DNA of 47,415 nt from JAGLTN01 sp023135255 (GTDB lineage: Bacteria > Planctomycetota > Phycisphaerae > Sedimentisphaerales > Anaerobacaceae): positions 1-47,415 of the forward strand of contig DAOWCP010000005.1 of assembly GCA_030639495.1 (NCBI GenBank), read 5' to 3'. A model generated the notes under the pieces. The model searched no databases and was not told the origin of the DNA. It was given only the letters and a program-made list of their open reading frames with translations. A program made the translations under genes and the position numbers. Of this stretch, positions 16,098 to 24,553 are shown piece by piece (within the stretch, counting starts at the first letter, position 1; the number at the start of each line of letters is the position of its first letter).

Positions 16098-16213
16098 TTC
16101 CTTATCTGAAAAAAACGAGTATCCATGCTGTATTTCTGCTTTGAATTGAGCAATTGTGTGGTATACTGAATTCTTTGTGTAAATATAGGTTAAATGGTTC
16201 AGGATAGAATTAT
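16098..16213 (+). repeat. der upstream region R2, right copy
   Basis: Counterpart of 14393-14510; ends at the der start codon and includes its promoter and the AGGA (16201-16204) ribosome-binding site. Confidence 0.75.
16139..16167 (+). promoter_or_regulatory. der promoter (extended -10)
   Basis: CTTTGA (16139-16144), 17 bp, TATACT (16162-16167) preceded by TGG, an extended -10. Same layout as the promoter at 14433-14461. Confidence 0.6.
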
Positions 16214-17542
16214 ATGGCAGTACCTACAGTTGCGATAATTGGCAGGCCTAACGTTGGCAAGAGCAGTTTATTGAATGCTTTGGCAGGTAAAAGGATAAGT
16301 ATCGTTGAGCCTACCGCCGGTGTTACAAGAGACAGGATAAGCACGTTCATATCTGATGGGGAAGATAACTACTTCGAGCTTGTCGATACGGGCGGATATG
16401 GGATAGTTGATTCCGATCAGCTCAATGACCATGTGGAGAACCAGATCCGAAAGGCTATGGATTCCGCGGATCTGATATTGTTTATGGTTGATATTCGTGA
16501 CGGCATTACGCCTTTGGATCAGACTATTGCCAGATTGCTCAGAAGGCAGAAGTTTAATGTGATGGGAGTTGCCAATAAGGCGGATTCGGCGAGTATGTTC
16601 CACCGGGCGGGTGAATTTGTCAGGCTCGGCTTTGGTGAATTTCTCTGCATCTCCGCTCTGAACAATCTCAATAAAAAAGTGCTGGTCGAGAGAATATTCG
16701 AGGAGATAAGCCATCTTGAGTCTGAAAAACCTGATACGCCTATAATGAAAGTTGCGATAGTGGGCAAAAGGAACTCAGGCAAAAGCACGCTCGTAAACGC
16801 TATGGCAGGCGCTGAAAGGGTGATCGTCAGTGAGGTGCCCGGGACAACCAGAGATGCTGTCGATGTTCGTATCGACAAAGACGGCAAGACGATACTGGTT
16901 ATCGATACCGCCGGCGTACGCAAAAAAAATAAAATACAAAATGATATTGAGTTTTATGGCTACGTCCGTGCTACCAGGTCAATAAACAGGGCTGACGTAG
17001 TGCATTTTTTGATAGATTCAACTTTGGCGGTTTCGCAGGTTGATAAGAAGCTTGCCAGGTATATTATGATGGAATACAAAAGCTGTATTATTGTAATTAA
17101 TAAATGGGATCTTGCAAAAGATAACGCTCATACCGAGGATTATGAGGATTATCTGACTAAAAAACTACCAGCTTTGAAAACTGTTCCATTGGTTTTCACT
17201 ACAGCAAGCGAGGGTAAGAATGTCCAGAGTTTGCTTGACCTGACAGCTCAGGTATTTAAACAGACAACAACCTGGGTGCCTACCGCGAAGCTGAATAAGG
17301 TATTTGAAATTATAAAGGAAGAAAAAACCGGAGCCTCCAGAAAGGGCGGGGGCGGTTGGCCTAAAATATATTATGCTACACAAATTGCGGTCAGTCCTGT
17401 CACAATACTGATGTTTGTTAATAAGCCGGCGTTGTTTGATGAGACTTATATGAGGTATCTGGTGGGCAGATTGCAGGCTATGCTGGGGATAGACGAAGTG
17501 CCTATCAGGCTTTTGGCCCGGGCACACAGAAAAGACGCATAA
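16214..17542 (+). CDS. der: Ribosome biogenesis GTPase Der (EngA)
   Basis: A 442-residue tandem GTPase needed for 50S subunit maturation. The first G domain has G1 GRPNVGKSSLL, DTGG and NKAD. The second, from ~residue 178, has G1 GKRNSGKSTLV, DTAG and NKWD. A KH-like C-terminal domain follows, ending near LGIDEVPIRLLARAHRKD. Length and order match Der. The ATG follows AGGA by nine bases. The stop codon overlaps the AAGGAG of cstA. Confidence 0.97.
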   Translation: MAVPTVAIIGRPNVGKSSLLNALAGKRISIVEPTAGVTRDRISTFISDGEDNYFELVDTGGYGIVDSDQLNDHVENQIRKAMDSADLILFMVDIRDGITPLDQTIARLLRRQKFNVMGVANKADSASMFHRAGEFVRLGFGEFLCISALNNLNKKVLVERIFEEISHLESEKPDTPIMKVAIVGKRNSGKSTLVNAMAGAERVIVSEVPGTTRDAVDVRIDKDGKTILVIDTAGVRKKNKIQNDIEFYGYVRATRSINRADVVHFLIDSTLAVSQVDKKLARYIMMEYKSCIIVINKWDLAKDNAHTEDYEDYLTKKLPALKTVPLVFTTASEGKNVQSLLDLTAQVFKQTTTWVPTAKLNKVFEIIKEEKTGASRKGGGGWPKIYYATQIAVSPVTILMFVNKPALFDETYMRYLVGRLQAMLGIDEVPIRLLARAHRKDA

Positions 17543-17554
17543 GGAGATTTGGCT

Positions 17555-19300
17555 ATGGATACGCTTTTGCTCATGCTTATTTGCGGAGGCGGGTATTTTA
17601 TTGCTTATCACACTTACGGCAAATTTCTTGCCAGGAAAATTTTTAAACTAAGGCCTGATGCGAAAGTCCCTTCAGCTGAGCTTGCCGACGGGACTGATTA
17701 TGTGCCGACCAGAAAGGGTATTATCTTTGGTCATCATTATACATCGATTGCCGGCACGGGGCCTATCGTGGGACCTGCGATCGGGATCATCTGGGGCTGG
17801 CTTCCCGCGATACTCTGGGTTTTTTTCGGCTGTATTTTTATGGGGGCGGTCCACGATTTTGGCACTTTGATAGTGTCGATGCGAAACGACGGTAAGAGCA
17901 TTTCCGAGATCGCTTCAAGGTATATCAATGCCAGGGTCAGGTTTATTTTCTTTGCGATCGTGTTTTTGACATTGCTTTTGATTATTGCGGTTTTCGGCGT
18001 TGTTATTGCTGCGGTCTTTACGGGTTTTCCAACAGCGGTCTGGCCTGTCTGGCTTCAGATACCAATAGCGGTACTTCTCGGCTTTGCAGTTTATAAAAAG
18101 TCGGCGCCTGTTATCATTTCCACTGTGATTGCGGTTATTGCAATGTATGTTTGTATTTTAGTTGGCAGTTTTAACCCGGTAACGATCGGCACTGTTTTTG
18201 GATTGCCGTCGACCGGGGTATGGGTGATCGTTTTGTTGATTTATGCATGGATAGCATCGACGCTTCCGGTGACAACTTTGCTTCAGCCGAGGGATTATAT
18301 TAATGCCTGGCAGCTTTTTATTGCGATGGGGTTGCTGGTTGCCGGTGTCTTTAGTTCTGCAATTTCAGGCAAGTTGCCTTTGGTTGCGCCGGCGATCAAT
18401 ACTAATTTGCCGACAGATACAATACCGTTTTTCCCTTTCATGTTTGTTATTATTGCCTGCGGTGCGATTAGCGGGTTTCATAGCCTGGTAGCTTCAGGTA
18501 CTTCTCCGAAACAGGTTGCAAGTGAGCCTGATACTTTGTTTGTCGGCTATGGTTCGATGTTGATGGAGGGTGTTTTGGCGGTGCTGGTTATAATTTGTGT
18601 CTCAGCGGGGATCGGTATGGCTTTGAAAACGGGTGATGGTACGATCCTTACTGGTGAAGCTGCATGGAATCATCAGTACAGCAGCTGGATAGGCAGTAAG
18701 GGGCTTGGGGACAAATTATCGCCTGTGGTTACCGGGGCAGCTAATATGATATCTACTACACATTTGCCTTACGAGATAGCGATGACGCTGATGGGGGTTT
18801 TTATAGCTTCTTTTGCGAGCACAACGCTTGATACTTCGGTAAGATTGCAGAGATATGTTGTAAGTGAGTTAGCAAGTGATTTGAAAATACCTTTCATGGC
18901 CAACAGGTGGACAGCGACCAGTTTTGCAGTTGTCACAGCTGCGATACTTGCATTTGCAACCGGTGCTGATGGTAAAGGTGCGATGGTACTTTGGCCTTTG
19001 TTCGGCTGTGCAAACCAGCTGCTTGCGGCTTTGGCTTTATTGGTGGTAACGATCTACCTTAAACGCAAGCGCGGATTGAAATATCTTGTTACTGCGATTC
19101 CCTGCTTGATAATGCTGGTTATCACGAACTGGGCGATGATACAAAATGAGCTGAGTTTCTTTGCTAAAGCGCAGGATAAGGGCGGATCAGCGTGGCTTTT
19201 AGTGGTTATTGGCGCAGCATTGTTTATTCTTGCCGGGTGGATGACTATAGAGGTTGTTGTTACTTTTTTTAAGGCTGGGCCGGCGTCTCAGCCGCAGTGA
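17555..19300 (+). CDS. cstA: CstA-family carbon starvation / pyruvate transporter
   Basis: An integral membrane protein of 581 residues with many hydrophobic helices and the CstA N-terminal pattern: GKFLARKIFKL, DGTDYVPTRKGIIFGHHYTS, AGTGPIVGPAIG and GAVHDFGTLIVSMR. A later conserved block is SGFHSLVASGTSPKQV. Characterised members import pyruvate or peptides on carbon limitation. The ATG at 17555 has AAGGAG (17541-17546) eight bases upstream, overlapping the der stop, so the two genes are co-translated. A TTG six bases upstream is not needed. The 3' end overlaps convergent cdaR by 32 bp. Confidence 0.92.
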   Translation: MDTLLLMLICGGGYFIAYHTYGKFLARKIFKLRPDAKVPSAELADGTDYVPTRKGIIFGHHYTSIAGTGPIVGPAIGIIWGWLPAILWVFFGCIFMGAVHDFGTLIVSMRNDGKSISEIASRYINARVRFIFFAIVFLTLLLIIAVFGVVIAAVFTGFPTAVWPVWLQIPIAVLLGFAVYKKSAPVIISTVIAVIAMYVCILVGSFNPVTIGTVFGLPSTGVWVIVLLIYAWIASTLPVTTLLQPRDYINAWQLFIAMGLLVAGVFSSAISGKLPLVAPAINTNLPTDTIPFFPFMFVIIACGAISGFHSLVASGTSPKQVASEPDTLFVGYGSMLMEGVLAVLVIICVSAGIGMALKTGDGTILTGEAAWNHQYSSWIGSKGLGDKLSPVVTGAANMISTTHLPYEIAMTLMGVFIASFASTTLDTSVRLQRYVVSELASDLKIPFMANRWTATSFAVVTAAILAFATGADGKGAMVLWPLFGCANQLLAALALLVVTIYLKRKRGLKYLVTAIPCLIMLVITNWAMIQNELSFFAKAQDKGGSAWLLVVIGAALFILAGWMTIEVVVTFFKAGPASQPQ

Positions 19301-20297
19301 TCGGGGTAAGTTTGAACTTGGCTTCTACAGGTTGGCCTTTTAGTTCAATTTCACCTCTGCCTGCAAATTGTGGAGGGAAATTATAAATCAGCGGTCTGCG
19401 AGGCTCCTTCTCCTTTTCATCGCTGTCATCTATTTCCAGAATAACTTTATACCGCATATTTTCATAGGCAGTTCTTGCCTCTGCGGTTGCCCGGATATTT
19501 ATTGAACCGATCACATCGTTTTCGTTAAGAACTTTGACAACGTATTTACCCTGTAAAGTCGTGCTTAAAGTTATGCCTAATGTCGGAGTTGTAATAGTGT
19601 AGTCGATCAGATTGTCCTGATGCGGAGAAATAGAGACTTTTACTGTGCTTTGTGCATCTCTGCGCTGGTCGTTAAGCTCGATAAAAGGTGTTTTCTCAAC
19701 ACTTCCTGTCAGTTTCGATTGTTCAATTTCAGCTCTTGTCAGTTGCAGCTTCGCCAAAAGTGCATCGCCGCTCCATTGGTCTGGTACAAACATTTCAATT
19801 TTTGCAGGTTCAATAGAGGAAGTTTTTATCACTACCCTGTTTTCATTGAGGCATTGAATATCGAGCTGTTTTTTTACCAGCTTAATTACGTTGACCTTTA
19901 TCTTTTCAGGCTGACACGATTCAACGGTTATTCCCAGTTTTTTAATCCTCTCGTTTTGCCTTAAGAAACTCAGCACATCCCATGAATATTCATCAGGCTC
20001 AGTCATCCCCAGCAGTTTCGGGTCGAAAAAAAACCTTGTGTCAAAAGAGCCGTCATTGAACTGACGTTGAGCTAAGGATGTCTTTGAAGCAGGCCCTTTG
20101 AAGGTTATCTTTTCAATATTTACACTTGTTTGGTTCTCATCGAAGTTTACAAGCAGCTCATCTGTGGAGGCTTTAGCGATAGTTATAGTCACAGCTGATT
20201 CAAAAGTCGCATCCAGCGCCAGATCTGCCCATATCCAGATCAAGGACGTTATAAAAACTACTGCTAATATTTTTCCGATTTTTATTTTTTTAAACAT
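19269..20297 (-). CDS. cdaR: YbbR-domain protein, probable CdaR regulator of CdaA
   Basis: A 342-residue protein with one N-terminal membrane helix (KILAVVFITSLIWIWADLAL) and an extracytoplasmic beta-rich body, the layout of YbbR/CdaR proteins. CdaR binds CdaA and modulates c-di-AMP synthesis in Firmicutes. The gene follows cdaA by 18 bp on the same strand. YbbR repeats are weakly conserved here; the call rests on topology and the cdaA neighbour. The C-terminus shares DNA with the end of cstA. The glmM gene that completes the Firmicutes operon is absent. Confidence 0.75.
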   Translation of the reverse strand: MFKKIKIGKILAVVFITSLIWIWADLALDATFESAVTITIAKASTDELLVNFDENQTSVNIEKITFKGPASKTSLAQRQFNDGSFDTRFFFDPKLLGMTEPDEYSWDVLSFLRQNERIKKLGITVESCQPEKIKVNVIKLVKKQLDIQCLNENRVVIKTSSIEPAKIEMFVPDQWSGDALLAKLQLTRAEIEQSKLTGSVEKTPFIELNDQRRDAQSTVKVSISPHQDNLIDYTITTPTLGITLSTTLQGKYVVKVLNENDVIGSINIRATAEARTAYENMRYKVILEIDDSDEKEKEPRRPLIYNFPPQFAGRGEIELKGQPVEAKFKLTPITAAETPAQP

Positions 20298-20315
20298 CTT
20301 AATATCAAAACTATT

Positions 20316-21173
20316 TTATGAAGTTTTCCCTGATTCATTATTAATACTTTTTGAAAATCTCCAAAACCTTTTGCTCATTCCAGAAATATCTTCGACCGTA
20401 CTGCTTAGATGTTTACGCAGTTGAGCTTCCGTGACGTTTCTCGTTAAAAGTCCGTTATGAGCTACTGAGACGATACCGGTTTCCTCGCTTACTACAATTA
20501 CAGATGCATCTGAGCTTGAGGTAAGCCCTATTGCGGCTCTGTGTCTTGACCCCAGTTCCACACCATCCATGCTGCCCGCTTCAGCCAGGGGCAACTGTAC
20601 TCTGGCAGCGGCGAGTTTGTCGCCTCGGATTACAACAGCCATATCATGAAGAGGCGTTCCGGGCCAGAAAATTGTTTTCAGCAACTCAGCACTGACCCGC
20701 GAGTCGAGCCTGACCCCGGTCTCAATAAATTCTCCTAAAGCCACCCTTTTTTCGATAACGATAATGGCACCGGTCTTGGTAGCGGAAAGGTCGCTGGTTG
20801 CTGAGACCAGCTCTTCTACTATGAGCACCATTTTCTGTGAAGAGCCTGTGAGGAATTTTGGTTGGCCTATTCGAATCAGCGCTCTGCGGAGCTCAGGCTG
20901 GAATGCAGCTACCGCGATTATCAATACACCTATCAGGAAACCTTTGTAGAGATATTCGAGTCTTTCAAAGCCGAACTGTTTGCTCACCATGTTAAGTGTG
21001 AGCACCCCCGCCAGAAGCAGAAAAATGACACCACGAAAGAGCCTTTCGCCTCTGGTCCCTTCAAGGAAATCGAGCGCCCAGTAAACGATGATCCCTATAC
21101 AGATCAACTCAACAGCTACTACTGGCCAGGGATTCACAGCAACCCTGCTGAAATATTCGCCGATTCTTTCCAA
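20316..21173 (-). CDS. cdaA: Diadenylate cyclase CdaA
   Basis: Makes cyclic di-AMP from two ATP. Three N-terminal membrane helices (to about residue 92) precede a DAC domain. Its motifs are AFQPELRRALIRIG, GAIIVIEK, GVRLDSRVS, FWPGTPLHDMAVVIRGD, GSRHRAAIGLT (the RHR motif) and VSEETGIVSVAHNG. The nucleotide motif is HDMA where DGA is usual (HDGA). The start is TTG at 21173 with AAGGA eight bases upstream. It lies between a small lipoprotein gene and cdaR in an operon driven by the consensus promoter at 21599-21627. Confidence 0.93.
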   Translation of the reverse strand: MERIGEYFSRVAVNPWPVVAVELICIGIIVYWALDFLEGTRGERLFRGVIFLLLAGVLTLNMVSKQFGFERLEYLYKGFLIGVLIIAVAAFQPELRRALIRIGQPKFLTGSSQKMVLIVEELVSATSDLSATKTGAIIVIEKRVALGEFIETGVRLDSRVSAELLKTIFWPGTPLHDMAVVIRGDKLAAARVQLPLAEAGSMDGVELGSRHRAAIGLTSSSDASVIVVSEETGIVSVAHNGLLTRNVTEAQLRKHLSSTVEDISGMSKRFWRFSKSINNESGKTS

Positions 21174-21244
21174 GAATCCAATCCTTTTGCCCTAATTAAG
21201 GTTTATGTTATCGCATTCCGTGCGACAAGGCACGTTGAATTATA

Positions 21245-21481
21245 TTATTCAATTCTGGTTTTTACTCTCATTTCGCTGAGTTTGCTTGGTTGGTCAGCTA
21301 ACAGAACATGATCGATATCCTGCATAAGCATCTCCTGATTTATACGCAAATTGCGTAAATGCCTTCTATGGCCCTCAGCGGCAGTTTCACCAGGCTGAGT
21401 TGTCGAACAACCGCTAACCCAAAGGCTGACACAACATAAAGCTAATCCCAAAATAGTCAAAACAGAAAAGTTCTTCATCAT
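21245..21481 (-). CDS. Small lipoprotein in the cdaA operon
   Basis: A 78-residue lipoprotein: a hydrophobic signal, lipobox VSGC near residue 25, then a charged helical tail (HRRHLRNLRINQEMLMQDID, LADQPSKLSEMR). GAGGA lies four bases before the ATG. It is the first gene of the operon leading to cdaA and cdaR. No known family is recognised; a link to envelope or c-di-AMP regulation is suggested only by position. Confidence 0.75.
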   Translation of the reverse strand: MMKNFSVLTILGLALCCVSLWVSGCSTTQPGETAAEGHRRHLRNLRINQEMLMQDIDHVLLADQPSKLSEMRVKTRIE

Positions 21482-21497
21482 TTATCCTCTTCAAAAC

Positions 21498-21520
21498 AAA
21501 AAAACGACTGATTTCCAGTC
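21498..21520 (-). terminator. Possible attenuator hairpin in the cdaA-operon leader
   Basis: On the minus strand GACTG-GAAAT-CAGTC is followed by G and seven T, just before the ribosome-binding site of the lipoprotein gene and after the promoter. The stem is only five pairs, so it may be a weak attenuator rather than a full terminator. Confidence 0.35.
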
Positions 21521-21598
21521 TAAAAGGCCTAAAGCCGAAACCTGCTGTCAAACTCGATTAATTAAGCAAAGCTGACAACCCACCATATTACTAACCAA

Positions 21599-21627
21599 AT
21601 TATAGCAATAGTAAGAACCCGTGTCAA
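21599..21627 (-). promoter_or_regulatory. Consensus sigma-70 promoter of the lipoprotein-cdaA-cdaR operon
   Basis: On the minus strand: perfect TTGACA (21627-21622), exactly 17 bp, perfect TATAAT (21604-21599). Transcription should start near 21592, leaving a ~110-nt leader before the lipoprotein ATG. Confidence 0.8.
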
Positions 21628-22058
21628 CGCAAAAAGCATTTAAAAGCTTATCAGGGCTTTTAACCTTCTTTAGGTTAACTACTTACACTACAAATTATAC
21701 TATAGCATATCGGCTGCTGCAAATTTATGGTAAATATTTTTTGTGATAATCTTACTTAGGGGTTATCTGTAATATTAGCTTTGATAAAGGCTTTCTGTGG
21801 TTAAAAATACAGGTAGTTAAATTTGGCAACCCCTTTTTAAACTAAAAAAAATGCCTATCTGACCGATTTTAACGTTGCAAAACATATCTTTTTAAAGTAC
21901 ACTTCATGCTTTGGCGATATGCTGAATTCTGGCATGGCCGTCGATAATTAAGTTTTTTTATGAAATTACAAATTTTTACGGAACAGTAAGTGCCTTTTGT
22001 GCATCTTAGTATATGAATAAAAGGCAGTATTTTAAAAATCGAAACGAAAGGGGACAAC
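21628..22058. other. Divergent regulatory spacer
   Basis: A+T-rich, no gene seen. A perfect seven-pair hairpin TTAACCT-TCTTT-AGGTTAA lies at 21660-21678. A forward promoter is at 21875-21903. The remainder is the leader of the first pseudopilin gene, with AAGGGG at 22048-22053 as its ribosome-binding site. Confidence 0.5.
21875..21903 (+). promoter_or_regulatory. Promoter of the first pseudopilin gene
   Basis: TTGCAA (21875-21880), 17 bp, TACACT (21898-21903). The predicted start near 21910 gives a leader of about 150 nt. The same -10 hexamer TACACT is used before the third pseudopilin gene. Confidence 0.5.
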
Positions 22059-22922
22059 ATGAACAGACGAAAAGGTTTTACTTTAGTGGAGCTATTGGTT
22101 GTAATTGCGATTATAGCACTTTTAATGGGTATTTTAATGCCGGCATTGGCAAGAGTAAGAAGGGCTGCTCGTTCTACCGCTTGTATGGTACAGGTAAAGC
22201 AATGGGCCACTGTATTTTCAATGTATACCGGTGATTGGGACGGATATTTTTTCTCTGACTATCAGGTTATGGAACCAGGTGGGCAGTTTGAAAAAACACT
22301 TTTTGCTGAAAAGTTACAGGATTATTACAAAGATTTCGGTCTCCTCTTTTGTCCAACCGCAAAAAAAACAAGAGATGAAGGTGGTAAGGTGCCAAATGCA
22401 GCATGGAATTTAAGAGTGACCTACGATACTAAAAACACAAGAAAGAACCCAACAGGTCGGGTTTACAAGGGCAGTTATGCGGTAAATCTGTGGTTTGGTA
22501 ATATGGAACCGGATCAGCCCGAACAATATGAGCGACTATTAGTCAAGCGGTGGAAAAATGTTGGTATAATGAGACAACCGACCAAGGTTCCTCTTTTTGG
22601 AGATATCTGTGACGACGCCAGACCTTTTCCTCGCGCCGAGACTGAACCGCCATTATTAATAGATACTACCGGAGTAGATGCAGGAGGAGATAACGCTGTT
22701 AGTAAATTGAAAAACTTTTGTATTCGACGTCATGGCCCTATAGAAAATCCAAATATAAATATCGCATTTGGTGATTTTTCCGTTCGCCCCGTAGGTCTTA
22801 AAGAGTTGTGGTCATTGCACTGGCACAGAAATTGGGTACGGTACAGGCAGGATGAACAGCCTAAAGTAGATTGGCCGGAATGGATGGAAAATTATTCTGA
22901 CAAGGGTTACATTGAGTATTGA
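22059..22922 (+). CDS. Type II secretion/pilin-like protein (pseudopilin 1)
   Basis: A 287-residue protein with a prepilin N-terminus: basic leader MNRRKG, cleavage before FTLVELLVV with Glu at +5, then a hydrophobic helix ending GILMPALARVRRAAR. The body has the planctomycete pseudopilin pattern (CMVQVKQWATVFSMYTGDWDG, FCPTAKKTRDEGG) and ends with a conserved block RRHGPIENPNINIAFGDFSV, followed by LWSLHWHRNW, similar to the H-x9-DG type C-terminus. It is probably processed by a prepilin peptidase and displayed or assembled at the envelope. The ATG has AAGGGG five bases upstream. The gene at 23125 is a tandem paralogue. Confidence 0.85.
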   Translation: MNRRKGFTLVELLVVIAIIALLMGILMPALARVRRAARSTACMVQVKQWATVFSMYTGDWDGYFFSDYQVMEPGGQFEKTLFAEKLQDYYKDFGLLFCPTAKKTRDEGGKVPNAAWNLRVTYDTKNTRKNPTGRVYKGSYAVNLWFGNMEPDQPEQYERLLVKRWKNVGIMRQPTKVPLFGDICDDARPFPRAETEPPLLIDTTGVDAGGDNAVSKLKNFCIRRHGPIENPNINIAFGDFSVRPVGLKELWSLHWHRNWVRYRQDEQPKVDWPEWMENYSDKGYIEY

Positions 22923-22951
22923 GTATTCATAATAACATAATGGAGTTATAT

Positions 22952-23053
22952 ATACCCTTAAGGGTAGTAAATGTCTGCGAATAAATCCGTAACTTGTTAT
23001 TTTTAAGTTATTTACCCGCGGATAAGCGGTAAAATTCAATTAGGATCAGTATA
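22952..23053 (+). repeat. Dispersed ~102-bp element, copy A3
   Basis: Terminal palindrome TACCCT-TA-AGGGTA (22953-22966), then the family core with inner hairpin TAACTT...AAGTTA, CCCGCGGATAAGCGG and the tail GATCAGTATA. It lies between two pseudopilin genes, 71 bp before the second start. Confidence 0.85.
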
Positions 23054-23124
23054 TTACAAGGATTATCAGAGTCAGTTAAAGCAGACAAACAGGCTGAGGT
23101 TAGAAAGCTTAAAAAGGTGTGGAT

Positions 23125-23985
23125 ATGAACAGACGAAAAGGTTTTACATTAGTAGAGCTATTGGTTGTAATTGCGATTATAGCGCTTCTGATGGCTATTT
23201 TGATGCCTGCTTTGGCAAGAGTAAGAAAGCAGGCTCTTGCTGCTGCGTGCATGGTGCATATGAAACAGTGGGCCACTATATATTCAATGTATACGGGTGA
23301 TTTTGATGGATATTTTTGCGGAGATTATGAAGCAGAAAATAAAGATGATGATGGTAATGGAGTAAAAGGTAGCAGAAAAGACTGGTGGAACGTTTTAGAG
23401 TCTTATTACGAAGACAGAGCTTTGCTTGCTTGTCCTGCAGCTAAGAAAACCGAAGATGAAGGGGCGGCGGGGCCTTATCGTGCTAAACTTATGGATAATG
23501 CGTATAAAATTAGCGTAAGCTATAATGGTTGGGTGGGACAGGCTGAAAATCCAGACAGAGCAGACGATCTCAAACGTTACGTTGCCTGGAGATGGGCAAC
23601 TGTGAACAGAACAAAAAAACCTAACCTGGTACCTGTAATGGGTGATACTATTGGTCATGCGAGAAAATTTGTACATGCTACTACTGACCCGGCAGATTCC
23701 GCTTGGTCCGAACCGGATGTAAATGTGGGTAGTGATCATCCTAACAGACTTATTGAATTTCGTTTACGCCGTCATGGCCCTGAAAACAATCCAAATATTA
23801 ATATGGCATTTGCGGATTTTTCAGTTCGCCCTGTAAGGCTTAAGGCATTGTGGTCCCTTGATTGGCATAGAAATTGGAGAAGAAACCGCGCAGCTGAGAG
23901 TTGGGGCAAAGATATGGTCGGTCAAATTGATATTTGGCCTGAATTTATGAAAGCTTATTCAGAAGAAGGCGTTATGGATTATTAA
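23125..23985 (+). CDS. Type II secretion/pilin-like protein (pseudopilin 2)
   Basis: A 286-residue tandem paralogue of pseudopilin 1, sharing the prepilin leader MNRRKG, FTLVELLVV, MPALARVRKQA, MKQWATIYSMYTGDFDG and RRHGPENNPNINMAFADFSV, followed by LWSLDWHRNW. The middle (residues ~75-200) is much less conserved, suggesting a variable exposed domain on a fixed stalk. The ATG at 23125 has AAGG (23114-23117) seven bases upstream; GTG at 23119 is in frame but too close. It is followed by a strong intrinsic terminator. Confidence 0.85.
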   Translation: MNRRKGFTLVELLVVIAIIALLMAILMPALARVRKQALAAACMVHMKQWATIYSMYTGDFDGYFCGDYEAENKDDDGNGVKGSRKDWWNVLESYYEDRALLACPAAKKTEDEGAAGPYRAKLMDNAYKISVSYNGWVGQAENPDRADDLKRYVAWRWATVNRTKKPNLVPVMGDTIGHARKFVHATTDPADSAWSEPDVNVGSDHPNRLIEFRLRRHGPENNPNINMAFADFSVRPVRLKALWSLDWHRNWRRNRAAESWGKDMVGQIDIWPEFMKAYSEEGVMDY

Positions 23986-24010
23986 TAAATAAATTCCAAT
24001 AGATAAATTT

Positions 24011-24042
24011 AAAAAGCTGGTCATAAGGCCAGCTTTTTTTTT
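24011..24042 (+). terminator. Intrinsic terminator after pseudopilin 2
   Basis: AAAAAGCTGG (24011-24020), loop TCATAAGG, CCAGCTTTTT with a run of nine T. The A-run on the left makes it potentially bidirectional. Confidence 0.85.
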
Positions 24043-24080
24043 GTGATTAGAAATTACAAAACCAGCGAAAGAGTTGGTTG

Positions 24081-24192
24081 TACCCTTAAGGGTAGTATCC
24101 CGATATATCAGGACCGCGAAAAAAGCTGGAACTTGTTATTTTGAAGTTATTTACCCGCGGATAAACAGGGAAACTCAATTGTGATCAGTATA
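24081..24192 (+). repeat. Dispersed element, copy A4 (divergent)
   Basis: Terminal palindrome TACCCTTAAGGGTA (24081-24094), then a divergent, ~10-bp longer left part (CGATATATCAGGACCGCG), the inner AACTT...AAGTT hairpin, CCCGCGGATAAACAGGG and the tail GATCAGTATA. The tail provides the last codons and stop of the minus-strand small gene at 24175-24387. Confidence 0.8.
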
Positions 24193-24387
24193 GTTATGAG
24201 TTTTGGTATTTATCATAGCAGCGAGGAGGATATGTCTTAGCCTGTCTGCGCTTAGTTTTCTGAGATAATCGTCGGTAAAGTCAAGTTTGAATCGGCCTTT
24301 GAACGTTTTAATCTTCCTTGATAATTCGATTTTGCCAAGTGTGGCTATCGAGACTGCTGTTTTTTCAAAATTCCGTTTTGAGATCAT
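24175..24387 (-). CDS. Small hypothetical protein
   Basis: A 70-residue protein (MISKRNFEKTAVSIATLGKI, then LDFTDDYLRKLSADRLRHIL, LAAMINTK). It looks like a genuine folded helical protein, basic and free of low complexity. The last residues after TK and the stop codon are encoded inside repeat copy A4, so the original C-terminus may have been altered by the element. No family is recognised. It lies divergently from queA. Confidence 0.5.
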   Translation of the reverse strand: MISKRNFEKTAVSIATLGKIELSRKIKTFKGRFKLDFTDDYLRKLSADRLRHILLAAMINTKTHNYTDHN

Positions 24388-24553
24388 TGCTGAATTCCTT
24401 TAAAATTTGTTTTCTCTTTGCTGTTATGGCTTCGTCCAGAAAGAGCCTGTGCTTTGCTGAAAAATACCCGTAATGCTGATAAAATGGATATTTTGCTTAT
24501 TATCGGCAAAAATTTTTTCTGGTTTTTTCTCGACAGTCTGATAATCTTTTTTT

